From Microterricola viridarii (GTDB lineage: Bacteria > Actinomycetota > Actinomycetes > Actinomycetales > Microbacteriaceae), in the NCBI RefSeq assembly GCF_001542775.1, contig NZ_CP014145.1, positions 3,038,001-3,102,000 on the forward strand: a stretch of 64,000 nucleotides of DNA, written 5' to 3'. Position 1 is the stretch's first letter. Each line of letters opens with the position of its first letter. Below the pieces are notes generated by a model. It saw only the letters and a list, made by a program, of their open reading frames with translations. It made no database searches and was not told the DNA's origin. The position numbers were made by a program, and so were the translations under genes. Positions 38,680 through 48,114 of this stretch are shown here, in pieces.

Positions 38680-39785
38680 TGCAGTACCTCCGCACCCCGG
38701 CTCTCGACGTCGCGAAGGCGCAAGGAGCTCCGGCCCGCCTCCCACGCCTCGAGGATGTGCTGCCCGGCCCACCCGTCCACGGTGAGGCAGGCCGCGGCGC
38801 CGAACAGGATGTCGTCCAGTAGCTCCGGCTCGTCCTCGGCCAGGGCGCCGGCGAGATCCCGCCCGGCTATCTGTTCGTGGATCGCGTCTGCCTCAACGTG
38901 GATGTCGAAGTACCGCGTGGTCTCCTCGCCGTAGCCCAGCCGGCGAAAGCCATTGCCGTTGAGCCGGCTGGGGATCGATGACGTCATCTCGAACGCGGCC
39001 AGGTGGCCGACGATCGCTCCGCGGAGGCGGCGGTTGAGGCCGAACATCGTCATCAGGTTGAGCGAGGCGAGCGTGATCGCCGGCACGTCGTTGACATAGG
39101 CCCCGTAGCCGTCGTCCAGCCCGACCGAGCGCAAGGTGCTGGCGAAGACGGCCGCGTGCACGTTCTGCGGGCGGCCCTGCCCGTACTCGTCGGCCTGAAT
39201 CTCGACGAGCGCCGCCTTGGCGCGCCCGGTCAGGCGGGGGATGCCCCAGGAATGCGGGTCGGCCTCCTTCAAGGTATAGATGGAGCGCTGGATCAAGAAC
39301 TCACGCAGCTGCTCGTCGGTGGCCTGCTTCGCAATGTAGCGCGCGAGACTGGGCCCGCCTTCTGGACTGGTCATCGTGAACAGCGCCGCGGCCACCTCCT
39401 CCTGCACGCTGGCCGGCGTCGGAGCCCACGTCACCTGCGCGCGCAGGGAGGCCTCGAACGCGCGCTCGATCTCGAGCCGGGCGCCGACGAGTGCCGGATG
39501 CCACTCCCAGTCGTCACCGTGCTCGATCACGTCGCCATAGTGCAGCGAGTAGAGCGCGAAAAGGGCCAGCTGGATGTCCTCATCGGTGGCAATGTCGGTG
39601 CTCGCGGCGAGCGCTGCAGCGGTGAGTCGACGCAGCTCGTCGGCGGCCGGCGCCGAGCCGGGCTCATGCGAACGCGGAGCGGCGGAGCCGACGATGTCGA
39701 GCACGCAGCGACTCAGGGGCCCGCGGGCCTGCAGCGAGGGGAACTGTCTCTTCGGGGCGGGAGTTTTCGCTCTGACGCTTTCCAT
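38676..39785 (-). CDS. Iron-containing redox enzyme family protein (haem-oxygenase-like diiron oxidase fold)
   Basis: A 369-aa, mostly helical protein. Family blocks: FALYSLHYGDVIEHGDDWEW, PEGGPSLARYIAKQATDEQL, LVEIQADEYGQGRPQNVHAA (acid and His ligands), NLMTMFGLNRRLRGAIVGHL and YFDIHVEADAIHEQIA. This matches actinobacterial iron-containing redox proteins of the haem-oxygenase-like diiron superfamily, which oxidise or cleave C-H bonds in diverse substrates. ATG 39785 is preferred over TTG 39800. Its stop overlaps the start of a CDGSH Fe-S protein, a recurrent partner that could supply electrons. Substrate unknown. Confidence 0.8.
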   Translation of the reverse strand: MESVRAKTPAPKRQFPSLQARGPLSRCVLDIVGSAAPRSHEPGSAPAADELRRLTAAALAASTDIATDEDIQLALFALYSLHYGDVIEHGDDWEWHPALVGARLEIERAFEASLRAQVTWAPTPASVQEEVAAALFTMTSPEGGPSLARYIAKQATDEQLREFLIQRSIYTLKEADPHSWGIPRLTGRAKAALVEIQADEYGQGRPQNVHAAVFASTLRSVGLDDGYGAYVNDVPAITLASLNLMTMFGLNRRLRGAIVGHLAAFEMTSSIPSRLNGNGFRRLGYGEETTRYFDIHVEADAIHEQIAGRDLAGALAEDEPELLDDILFGAAACLTVDGWAGQHILEAWEAGRSSLRLRDVESRGAEVLQ

Positions 39786-40012
39786 GCCCCCAGTCTTCAA
39801 GCGTGCCCGAACGGACGCAACCGCTTGAATTCTCGCCCGCAGTGGTCTAAGCGCCCGGTTGTTCGCAGCGCCGCACGCTGCACTCAGCTGTGCGGGGCGG
39901 CGTCCAGAGCAGTGCGGACGTCGTCACGGGAGTCGACCACGATCAGGGAGAGTGTGGCTCTCGGTCTCACGGGGCTGACTCCCAGGGATGTGGATGCTGT
40001 TGAATCCAGGGG

Positions 40013-40645
40013 TCAGGCGTCGGGGAGCAGTTGCACGCCACTGGTCAGCGTGCGCAGCGCGCGGGTCGCGAGCGCGGCCGGCATCCCTGGGTCCGCAAGG
40101 GGGTCTTCGAGGGCGACGCATGCCTCGAGGGCCACGCGCATCGCATCCGTCGCCGCGGCCGCGATCAGCCGCACGGCGAAAGGATCGGCGTCGGGGCCGG
40201 CCAACGAGTCGACCACCGCGCGCAACTGTGTCTCTGACTCACCATTGACGCGGTGCCAGACGATCTGCAGAGCGGGGTCATCGAGAGCGGCACGGAGTAG
40301 GCCGAGCGTCCAGCGCAGGCTCTCGAGGTCGTCGTCGTTGCGTGGTGTCAGCACCTCCACGATCGTGCGCTCGAGGGCGTCAACCAGATCTTCCTGCGGT
40401 TCCGAGGCCGCGAGCAGGTCGCGCCAGTGGCCGGCACCGACCGTCAGCAGCGGCTCGACCGCGTCCTCCTTTGTGCGGAAGTAGCGGTAGAAGGTGCGCA
40501 CCGCGATCCCGGCCTCTCGGGCGATCTCCTCGGCCGTCACGGCATCCGCGCCCCGCACGGTGAACAGGCGGGCGGCGGCCTGCGCGATCTCGAGCTGGGT
40601 GGCCGCCTTGCGGCGTTGGGTGAGGCTCGGCGGCGTGGAGTCCAT
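40013..40645 (-). CDS. TetR-family transcriptional regulator
   Basis: A 210-aa repressor beginning MDSTPPSLTQRRKAATQLEI. N-terminal HTH: AQAAARLFTVRGADAVTAEE with IAREAGIAVRTFYRYFRTKE, including the TFYRYF core. The C-terminal ligand domain is helical and unassigned. ATG 40645 starts immediately before the conserved region; the longer frame to 40735 overlaps the operator. No clear SD precedes it, so a leaderless mRNA is possible. Divergent from an SDR gene with a palindrome in the 114-bp gap, which makes that SDR its likely target. The 227 bp downstream to the diiron-oxidase gene hold no convincing gene. Confidence 0.9.
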   Translation of the reverse strand: MDSTPPSLTQRRKAATQLEIAQAAARLFTVRGADAVTAEEIAREAGIAVRTFYRYFRTKEDAVEPLLTVGAGHWRDLLAASEPQEDLVDALERTIVEVLTPRNDDDLESLRWTLGLLRAALDDPALQIVWHRVNGESETQLRAVVDSLAGPDADPFAVRLIAAAATDAMRVALEACVALEDPLADPGMPAALATRALRTLTSGVQLLPDA

Positions 40646-40693
40646 GTGAAAGAGCGTACGCCGCGTCTGCCACCTGTGCTTGTCCTGCATAAG

Positions 40694-40708
40694 TGGCACG
40701 TTGTGCCA
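40694..40708. promoter_or_regulatory. Palindromic TetR operator between regulator and SDR genes
   Basis: TGGCAC GTT GTGCCA is a perfect palindrome in the divergent gap, with AA and TT two bases outside. Position and form suit a TetR dimer controlling both genes. Confidence 0.7.
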
Positions 40709-40759
40709 TTGCGGCGTAACGTGTAGGGCAAGCATCCCCCGAATGAAAGGTCACTCGAC

Positions 40760-41545
<786 letters not shown>

Positions 41546-41581
41546 GCGTTTGGCACCGCGGCACGTCGCCGCAGAACGAGA

Positions 41582-41610
41582 GCCCCCAGAAGACCGAATC
41601 TGCTGGGGGC
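41582..41610. terminator. Hairpin after the SDR gene
   Basis: GCCCCCAG and CTGGGGGC form an 8-bp stem around a 13-base loop, 36 bases after the SDR stop and before the convergent nuclease gene. Flanking GAG/CTC extends the stem with a one-base bulge. Confidence 0.65.
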
Positions 41611-41670
41611 CCTCGCGATGGGCGTGGAACTCAGCGCCAGGCGCTGCGGTTGGTCTCGTCGGATGCCCGA

Positions 41671-42774
41671 CTAGTCGTAATAGTGGACTGACTTCCGGAT
41701 GTGATCGGCAAACTGATAAATCTCGTCAGGGGTATCGATCGGGTGCCGGGTCTCGACCTTTTCAGAGTCGAACAGTCCAATGTACTTCTGCCCGGTATTG
41801 AAGTGCAGGCGCGCAATCGGCTTGCGGTTGTTGTCATCGAGCAAGACCCCGAAGTATGACTTGGTGTCTCGCTGAACGATTCGCGCCGGTGGAACTTCGC
41901 TGCAGGCAATAGCCCGCACAACTTGGTAGGCCTCAATTTCCTCGAGAGTCGTGGTGATACCGTCGTGCTCTTCCGCGTCCTTCACGCTCGCCTCGGCGAC
42001 ATGGGTGCTCGCGTCGGAACTTGAGACAGACGTGTCGTCCCGCTGGGAGGTGTAGCCCTGGCCACCGAGAGCAGCTTTAATACGGTCATTCACCTGGTCA
42101 GCCAAGAACTGCTTCGACGCTTTCGTCACCAGCACGGTGAACTGATCGCGCACCTTCTGCGTGATCGACCCTGTGTAGACGCGCCCAGTCAGGAACTTGA
42201 CCCACTCCGCGTCTGGAGAAGAGAACTGCGCGGCGAGGACTCGCTTCAACTCGCCGATGTACTTGAGTTCCTCAGCGGCACTCACGATCGACTCAACGTC
42301 GAAGGTGTCCTTGGTGAGCTTCCTCAGCTCGGGGACAAGGGCCTCGTCAAGGTCTGAGATCTGCAACACGAGGAACGGTTTGTCGTCCATGCGGTTCGGA
42401 GCATCAAGGTCCGTGTAGAAGTGATACTGGTCGCCATCTGTCAGCACAGCAATACGCGCATGCGCGACTGCGAAGTAGCGGAACAACTGTGAAGCGTGAT
42501 TCGTGCTCAGGGGCGAGCCGATCTTCTTGCACTCGATCAGGATCTGGACGGTTCCGTCCTTGACGATGGCGTAGTCGACCTTCTCGCCACGCTTCGTGCC
42601 CACATCCGCCGTAAACTCCGGCACAACTTCGCTCGGATTGAAAACGTCATACCCAAGAACGAGCGAGATGAAGGGCATCACAAATGCGTTTTTTGTGGCC
42701 TCTTCAGTCTCGATCGAGTCTCGCTGTTGCGCGATCTTGTTTGCAAGGCTGGCGAGCTTGTCAGCGATCTCCAT
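41671..42774 (-). CDS. Solitary type I restriction enzyme R-subunit N-terminal (HsdR_N-like) nuclease
   Basis: A 367-aa protein. After SIETEEATKNAFVMPFISLV comes a PD-(D/E)xK nuclease core: KVDYAIVKDG with Asp67, then QILIECKKIG with Glu81 and Lys83. This is the HsdR_N_2-type domain, but there is no helicase motor and no methylase or specificity gene nearby. The C-terminal 110 residues (EAYQVVRAIACSEVPPARIV, RDTKSYFGVLLDDN) form a second domain seen in proteins annotated as type I restriction endonuclease-like. ATG 42774 has AGGAGG at good spacing. GC is visibly lower than that of both neighbours, suggesting horizontal acquisition. A defence role is plausible, not shown. Confidence 0.8.
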   Translation of the reverse strand: MEIADKLASLANKIAQQRDSIETEEATKNAFVMPFISLVLGYDVFNPSEVVPEFTADVGTKRGEKVDYAIVKDGTVQILIECKKIGSPLSTNHASQLFRYFAVAHARIAVLTDGDQYHFYTDLDAPNRMDDKPFLVLQISDLDEALVPELRKLTKDTFDVESIVSAAEELKYIGELKRVLAAQFSSPDAEWVKFLTGRVYTGSITQKVRDQFTVLVTKASKQFLADQVNDRIKAALGGQGYTSQRDDTSVSSSDASTHVAEASVKDAEEHDGITTTLEEIEAYQVVRAIACSEVPPARIVQRDTKSYFGVLLDDNNRKPIARLHFNTGQKYIGLFDSEKVETRHPIDTPDEIYQFADHIRKSVHYYD

Positions 42775-42916
42775 TGGTCCCCCTCCTGGCATCAGCTCTG
42801 ATGCACACGTCTCCGAGATCCTAGTGAAGAATGGCGCACTCGTTGTGCCATGTCGCTACGTCCGGTCGCGAGGGGCACAGACGGAGATCACATTCGGCCG
42901 CGCCTAGACTCGGCGC

Positions 42917-43399
42917 ATGTCTCGCCTCGTCATCGTGCTGCCGCTCACCCCACTCGCGGTCGGTGAGAGTTTCGCGGTCCACAGCTGGCCGCTGCACGTG
43001 ACGGTGCTGCCGCCGTTCCTCAGTCAGGCCGACCCCGCGGCGATCGCCCGGGCGATCGAGGCGGCCTGCGCCGGGGTGCCGACGATCAGGGCGACGGCCG
43101 GCGCCGACGAGATGTTCGGGCGACGCGAGAACGTGCCCGTCACTCTGCTGGAGGAGAACGGCGAACTGCTGGCGCTGCACCTCGCCCTGCGGCAGGCCGT
43201 GCGCCCGTTCGCCGGCGCCCCCGATGAGCCGGCGTTCACCGGGCCGCGCTTCCGCCCGCACGTCACCATCAAGGGGCAGGCGCGCGTCAACCCCGGCGAG
43301 CAGCTCACCCTCGGCCAGATCGCCGTTGTCGACATGGCCCCGCGCGCCCACCCCGCCGGCCGGGTCGTGCTCGCCACCGTTCCGCTGGGCACCGTGTAG
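42917..43399 (+). CDS. 2'-5' RNA ligase family (2H phosphoesterase) protein
   Basis: A 160-aa two-histidine phosphoesterase: the tandem motifs are HVTV near residue 27 and HVTI near residue 115 (PHVTIKG), each on a strand of the pseudo-symmetric fold. The family includes ThpR-type RNA 2',3'-cyclic phosphodiesterase/2'-5' ligase, but substrates vary. ATG 42917 begins MSRLVIVLPLTPLAVGE. Single gene, ending 21 bases before a large inverted repeat. Normal length. Confidence 0.85.
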   Translation: MSRLVIVLPLTPLAVGESFAVHSWPLHVTVLPPFLSQADPAAIARAIEAACAGVPTIRATAGADEMFGRRENVPVTLLEENGELLALHLALRQAVRPFAGAPDEPAFTGPRFRPHVTIKGQARVNPGEQLTLGQIAVVDMAPRAHPAGRVVLATVPLGTV

Positions 43400-43420
43400 C
43401 CCCTCCCTCCCCCCTCTCGC

Positions 43421-43482
43421 AATCGAGAAGCAAGAAAACGCACCAAGATCGAGGTCTTGGTGCGTTTTCTGGCTTCTCGATT
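43421..43482. terminator. 28-bp near-perfect inverted repeat (terminator or REP-like element)
   Basis: Arms 43421-43448 and 43455-43482 match in 27 of 28 positions around a 6-base loop (TCGAGG). The left arm begins AATCGAGAAGC and the right arm contains a T4 run (GCGTTTTCT). It follows the 2H phosphoesterase stop and precedes the MMPL gene. Confidence 0.7.
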
Positions 43483-43587
43483 CGGCGCGCGCTGGCGACG
43501 CGGAGCGGGCACCTCAACCAAAGGGTTGAGGCGGAGTTCAACCGGCCGCGCGATCCGCAGAATGTGGCCGGCTGGTGCACTGGAATC

Positions 43588-45731
43588 ATGTCTGATTCCC
43601 GTGCCCGTTCTTCCCTCCCCGATCGCCTGACCTCCCGTCGCGGCGCGTGGGTGTCGCTGACCCTCGTGCTGCTCGCGATCGTCGCCCTGTTCGGCATGCT
43701 GAGCGGTGCCGAAGCCCCCGCGGGCGTCTCCGCATCTCCGGCGAACTCCGAGTCGGCGCAGGTGAAGGCACTGAGCGAGCAGTTCGCCGGCAGCGACGAG
43801 GGCTCGGTGCTCGTCGTCGCGACCCGCGATGACGGCGGCACGCTGACGGATGCCGACATGGCGGCGCTCACCGCCCTCGTGCCCGGCATCGACAGCGTCA
43901 CCGGCCACGAGGCCTCACAACCCTTCACCAGCGAGGACGGCCAGGCTGCCGTCATCCAGACATCGATCACGCTGGGCGAAGACAACACGGCCACCGCGCA
44001 GACCGTGAAGGCCCTGCGCGGCGAGCTCGCCGACAACCCGATCGACGGCATCACCGCGCAGGTGACCGGCGGCTCGGCCTTCGGCGCCGACATCGCGGCC
44101 TCCTTCGAGGGCGCCGACTTCAGCCTGCTGATGGTGACCATCGGCATCGTCGCGCTGCTGCTGATCCTCACCTACCGCTCGCCGGTGCTCTGGCTGATCC
44201 CGCTCGTCGTCGTTGCCATCGCCGACCGCCTGGCCAGCCTCGTCACCAACACGGCCGGCACCGCGCTTGGCCTGGAGTTCGACTCGGGCATCATCAGCGT
44301 GTTGGTGTTCGGCGCCGGCACGAACTATGCACTGTTGCTCATCTCGCGCTACCGCGAGGAGCTGCTGAAGACCGAGAACCACCGTCACGCCCTCGCGGCC
44401 GCCTGGCGCGGAACCGCCCCGGCGATCCTCGCCTCCAACGTCACCGTTGTGCTCTCGCTGATCACCCTGGTGTTCGCCGTCATCCCCGGCACGCGCGGCC
44501 TCGGGATCTCCTCGGCGCTCGGCCTGCTGATCGCCCTCGTGGCCGTGCTCTTCGCGCTGCCGCCGCTGCTCGCAGTGTGTGGTCGCGGCGTGTTCTGGCC
44601 GTTCGTTCCCCGCCCGGGCCAAGAGAAGAGCGCCCGCCCGCGGTTCTGGGGCACGGTCGCCAGCCGCGTCGTTGCCCGCCCCGTCGTGGCCATCGTCGCC
44701 GGCGGCGCGCTGCTCGCCATCATGGCCACCGGCCTGTTCGGCACCACGATCGGCCTGAACCAGACCGAGAAGTTCCGTGTCGCCTCGGAGTCGGCTGTTG
44801 GTCTGGAGACCCTGTCGGAGCACTTCCCGGCCGGTGAATCGCAGCCGATGATCGTGATCGCGAACGCTGACTCAGTCGACGAGGTGCGCACGGCAGCTGC
44901 CGACGTGCCCGGCGTGATTCGGGTGACCCCGCTCGGCGAGTCCGAGGACGGCACGCTCGGCAAGCTGATGGTGGTCGGCGAGTCCGGCCCCGGCACCCCG
45001 AGAGCCTCGCCCTCGTCGAGCAGCTGCGCACCGCCGTACATGGCGTCGACGGGGCGGACGCCCTCGTCGGCGGAGCCGTCGCAGACGACTTCGACGCCCG
45101 CGCCGGCAACGTGCAGGACCTCTGGCTGATCGCCCCGCTGGTGCTCGCCGTCAGCTTCATCGTGCTGCTCGTGCTGCTGCGCTCGCTCGTCGCGCCGCTG
45201 CTGCTGCTCGTCGTCAACGTGGTCAGCGCGGTCGCGGCGATCGGCGCCGGCGCCTGGCTCAGCCGGGTGCTGTTCGGCCAGGACGCCCTCGACCTGCAGG
45301 TGCCGCTGCTCTCCTTCCTGTTCCTGGTGGCCCTGGGCATCGATTACACGATCTTCCTGGTGCACCGCGCCCGGAGTGAGGCTGCCGTGTACGGCACCAA
45401 GCAGGGCATGGTGCGGGCCGTCGGCAGCACCGGTGGCGTCATCACCAGTGCCGGCATCGTGCTCGCCGGTGTCTTCGCGGCACTCGGCATGCTGCCGCTG
45501 GTCACGCTTGGCCAGCTCGGCCTGATCGTCGGCCTGGGCGTAATCGTGGACACCCTGGTGGTGCGCACCGTGGTCGTGCCGGCGATCTTCAGCCTGGTCG
45601 GCGACCGCATCTGGTGGCCGTCGCGGCCGCCGCAGGCACGCCGAGACGGCGACAACACCGGCGCAGACGCGCCCAGCGGGGGAGAATCGGAGCATGGCAC
45701 GCACACTGCTGACGCAGCCCTCGCCCGATGA
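43588..45731 (+). pseudogene. MMPL-family (RND-like) transporter gene with a one-base frameshift
   Basis: ATG 43588 (MSDSRARSSLPDRLTSRRGA) opens an MMPL transporter: first TM, a periplasmic loop with QPFTSEDGQAAVIQTSITLG, then the first TM cluster with the conserved GAGTNYALLLISRYREEL block. At 44996-44999 (CCCC in GGCACCCCGAG) the frame is lost; the other frame resumes with ESLALVEQLRTAVHGVDGAD and continues through a second cluster with LGIDYTIFLVHRARSE to 45731. One additional C gives an uninterrupted 714-aa protein. Motif quality on both sides argues for a very recent mutation or a sequence error. Such proteins export lipids or drugs. Overlaps the histidine kinase start. Confidence 0.85.
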
Positions 45732-46977
45732 CGCGGGTGCTCAGGGCGTGCGGCGAACACCGCGCGCTCTGAGCACCACCATCCGGTCGATGCAGTTCGG
45801 ACTGCACCTGATCACGGCAGCACTCATCGTGGTGGCCGCCAGCCGCGCCCTCCTCGACGACATGCCGCTCGTGCCGGTGCTGACCGGGTCCCTCGCCTTC
45901 GCCGGCTGGTACCTCGGCGGCATCCTGCTCGCGGACCGGGTGCACGGCCGGCAGGTCGCCGGCTGGTGGCTGGCCGGGCTCGCCGTCATCTGGGTCGGCG
46001 CCGTCACGGCATCCGCCGAGTTCATCTGGTTGGCGTTCCCGCTCTGGCTGCTGGCCGGCTACATCCTGCGGTTGCGCTGGGCAGTGCTGTTCTCGATCGG
46101 GATCTTCGCCGTGGTGCTGGCCGCGCCGATCCTGCAGTTCGGCACCATCAGCTACGCCACGATCATCGGCCCACTGCTCGGCGGAACCTTCGCACTCAGC
46201 ATCGCGCGCGGCTACGTCGAGCTGGTCAACGACCTGCGCGAACGGCAGCGACTGGTCGCCTCGCTCGTGCAGGCGCAGGCCGAGATGGCCGCCCTGCAAG
46301 AGGAGTTGGCCGAGACCCAGCGGCTCGCCGGCGCCAAGGCCGAGCGCACTCGCATCTCCCGCGACATCCACGACACAATCGCCCAGGGCTTCTCCTCGAT
46401 CTCCCTGTTGGCGCGGGCGGCGCTCGAGAACGGCCAGACCGAGAACGGGCGGATGCCGCGCACGCTGGAGCAGATCGACGCCATCGCCCGCGACAACCTC
46501 GTGGACGTGCGCCGGATTGTGGCCGCCCTGGCACCCTCCGAGCTCGAGGAGGACGCCCTGGCAGGCGCCATCCGGCGCATGCTCGACAGGCTCACCGCGG
46601 AGGCGGGGATCGAGACGGAGCTGCGCGTCGACGATGGCCTGCCCGCGCTACCCACCACCGTCGAGGTCGCCCTGCTGCGCACGGCGCAGTCGGCGCTGGC
46701 CAATGTGCGCCAGCACGCCGGTGCCAGCCGGGTGGTGGTGAACCTGGCGGATGCCGGCGACTCGGTGCGTCTGGACATCGTCGACGACGGCCACGGCTTC
46801 GACGCGCGCGCCTGGGATGCCGGCACCGGCACCTCCGGCGGCGGCTACGGCCTGCACTCGATGCGGGCCAGGCTCCGCGAGCTGGGCGGCGGGCTCGACG
46901 TGGAGAGCGCCCCGGGCGAGGGCGCAGCGCTCTCTGCCCACGTGCCGCTCGCTCGGGCGCTGAAGGAGGGGATCTAG
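45694..46977 (+). CDS. Sensor histidine kinase, NarL-type (HisKA_3)
   Basis: A 427-aa kinase. Six membrane segments (about residues 33-165, e.g. FGLHLITAALIVVAASRALL) form an integral sensor, followed by a coiled coil (QAQAEMAALQEELAETQRLA), the phospho-accepting ISRDIHDTIAQGFSSISLLA and the ATP-binding GHGFD and GGGYGLHSMRARLREL boxes. ATG 45694 has GGAG upstream and overlaps the MMPL end by 38 bases. The response regulator starts one base after its stop. Stimulus unknown; cell-envelope stress is a common theme for this architecture, and the MMPL gene may be part of the same transcript. Confidence 0.92.
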   Translation: MARTLLTQPSPDDAGAQGVRRTPRALSTTIRSMQFGLHLITAALIVVAASRALLDDMPLVPVLTGSLAFAGWYLGGILLADRVHGRQVAGWWLAGLAVIWVGAVTASAEFIWLAFPLWLLAGYILRLRWAVLFSIGIFAVVLAAPILQFGTISYATIIGPLLGGTFALSIARGYVELVNDLRERQRLVASLVQAQAEMAALQEELAETQRLAGAKAERTRISRDIHDTIAQGFSSISLLARAALENGQTENGRMPRTLEQIDAIARDNLVDVRRIVAALAPSELEEDALAGAIRRMLDRLTAEAGIETELRVDDGLPALPTTVEVALLRTAQSALANVRQHAGASRVVVNLADAGDSVRLDIVDDGHGFDARAWDAGTGTSGGGYGLHSMRARLRELGGGLDVESAPGEGAALSAHVPLARALKEGI

Positions 46978-47598
46978 ATGGCGATCACCGTGCTGTTGGT
47001 GGACGACCACCCGGTCGTGCGCACCGGCTTGCGGGCGCTGTTCGACAACAGCGACGACGTGCAGGTCGTCGGCGAGGCGGCATCCGGCGAGGAGGCCATC
47101 GCCCTGGCCGAGCACCTGCACCCCGACGTCGTGCTCTGCGACCTGCGGCTCGGCGACGGCATCGACGGCGTCGAGACCACCGCGGCGCTGCGTGCCCAAC
47201 ATCCGGCCCCGGCCGTCATCATCCTCACCACGTTCGACCGCGACGTGGAGATCCTGCGCGCCATCGAGGCGGGGGCCGCCGGCTACCTGCTGAAGGACGT
47301 CAGCCCGGCCACGATCGTCTCCTCGCTCAAGGAGGCGGCGCGCGGCGGCATGGTGCTCGCCCCCGAGATGGCCAAACGCGTCGTGGACGGCATGCGGCAC
47401 CCCCGGCCGCGGCTCACCGAGCGCGAGCTGGAGGTGCTGCGGCTGCTGGACACCGGCGCCTCCAACCGCGAGATTGCCCGCGCGCTGTTCGTCACCGAGG
47501 CCACCGTGAAGACGCACCTGGTGCACCTGTTCGCCAAGCTCAACGTGGAGAGCCGCGCCAAAGCGGTGACCCTGGCCCGGGAAACCGGCCTGCTCTGA
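46978..47598 (+). CDS. Response regulator, NarL/FixJ family
   Basis: A 206-aa two-domain regulator. Receiver: LLVDDHPVVRTGLRALFDNS, phosphorylated Asp in DVVLCDLRLGDGIDG, the conserved Thr in ILTTFDRD and Lys in GYLLKDVSP. DNA-binding: LTERELEVLRLLDTGASNRE and IARALFVTEATVKTHLVHLF, a LuxR-type HTH. It is the cognate partner of the kinase immediately upstream. Targets unknown; the following DUF2871 gene and the MMPL gene are candidates. Confidence 0.94.
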   Translation: MAITVLLVDDHPVVRTGLRALFDNSDDVQVVGEAASGEEAIALAEHLHPDVVLCDLRLGDGIDGVETTAALRAQHPAPAVIILTTFDRDVEILRAIEAGAAGYLLKDVSPATIVSSLKEAARGGMVLAPEMAKRVVDGMRHPRPRLTERELEVLRLLDTGASNREIARALFVTEATVKTHLVHLFAKLNVESRAKAVTLARETGLL

Positions 47599-47639
47599 CC
47601 CTCCTCTGACGCCCCGCAATCACAAGGAAAAGGACAATC

Positions 47640-48089
47640 ATGACCAAGCTGTTCTACGCCGCATTCACCTACATGGTTCTCGGTGTCGCATCCGGCCTGT
47701 TCTACCGGGAGTTCACCAAGGCCAACGACTTCCCCTCCGGCGAGTTCACCCAGCTCGGCCTGGTGCACACGCACCTGCTCACCCTGGGCTTCATCGTGCT
47801 GCTGATCGTGCTGGCGCTGGAGAAGCTGTTCGCGATGTCGGAGAGCCCGCTGTTCCCCTGGTTCTTCTGGGTCTACAACGCGGGCGTGGTCGTCACCTCC
47901 GGCACCATGGTCTGGCACGGTTCGCTGACCGTGCTTGGCCAGGAGTCGTCCGCGATGATCGCGGGAATCGCCGGCATGGGGCACATCCTGCTCACCATCG
48001 GCATGGTGCTGCTGTTCCTCGCGCTGCGCCACGGCCTACTGGCCCAGCAGGCCGCGAAGCTGGCCGCACCGGCCCCCGCGCAGCTCTAA
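47640..48089 (+). CDS. DUF2871 family membrane protein
   Basis: A 149-aa protein with four hydrophobic helices (FYAAFTYMVLGVASGLFYRE, LLTLGFIVLLIVLALEKLF, VYNAGVVVTSGTMVW, GHILLTIGMVLLFLALRHGL). Histidines sit in the membrane at LGLVHTHLLTLG, MVWHGS and GMGHILL, a spacing reminiscent of haem-binding membrane proteins; that reading is inference. It follows the response regulator by 41 bases with AAGGAAAAGGA upstream and may belong to the same unit. Function unknown. Confidence 0.88.
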   Translation: MTKLFYAAFTYMVLGVASGLFYREFTKANDFPSGEFTQLGLVHTHLLTLGFIVLLIVLALEKLFAMSESPLFPWFFWVYNAGVVVTSGTMVWHGSLTVLGQESSAMIAGIAGMGHILLTIGMVLLFLALRHGLLAQQAAKLAAPAPAQL

Positions 48090-48114
48090 CCGCGCGCGGG
48101 GCCGGGGTCGGCCG

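Noticed and set aside
39840..40012. A short minus-strand frame ending TLSLIVVDSRDDVRTALDAA
   Set aside because: Looks coding-like for 20-odd residues but has no partner sequence upstream; could be chance or a tiny remnant, too weak to list.
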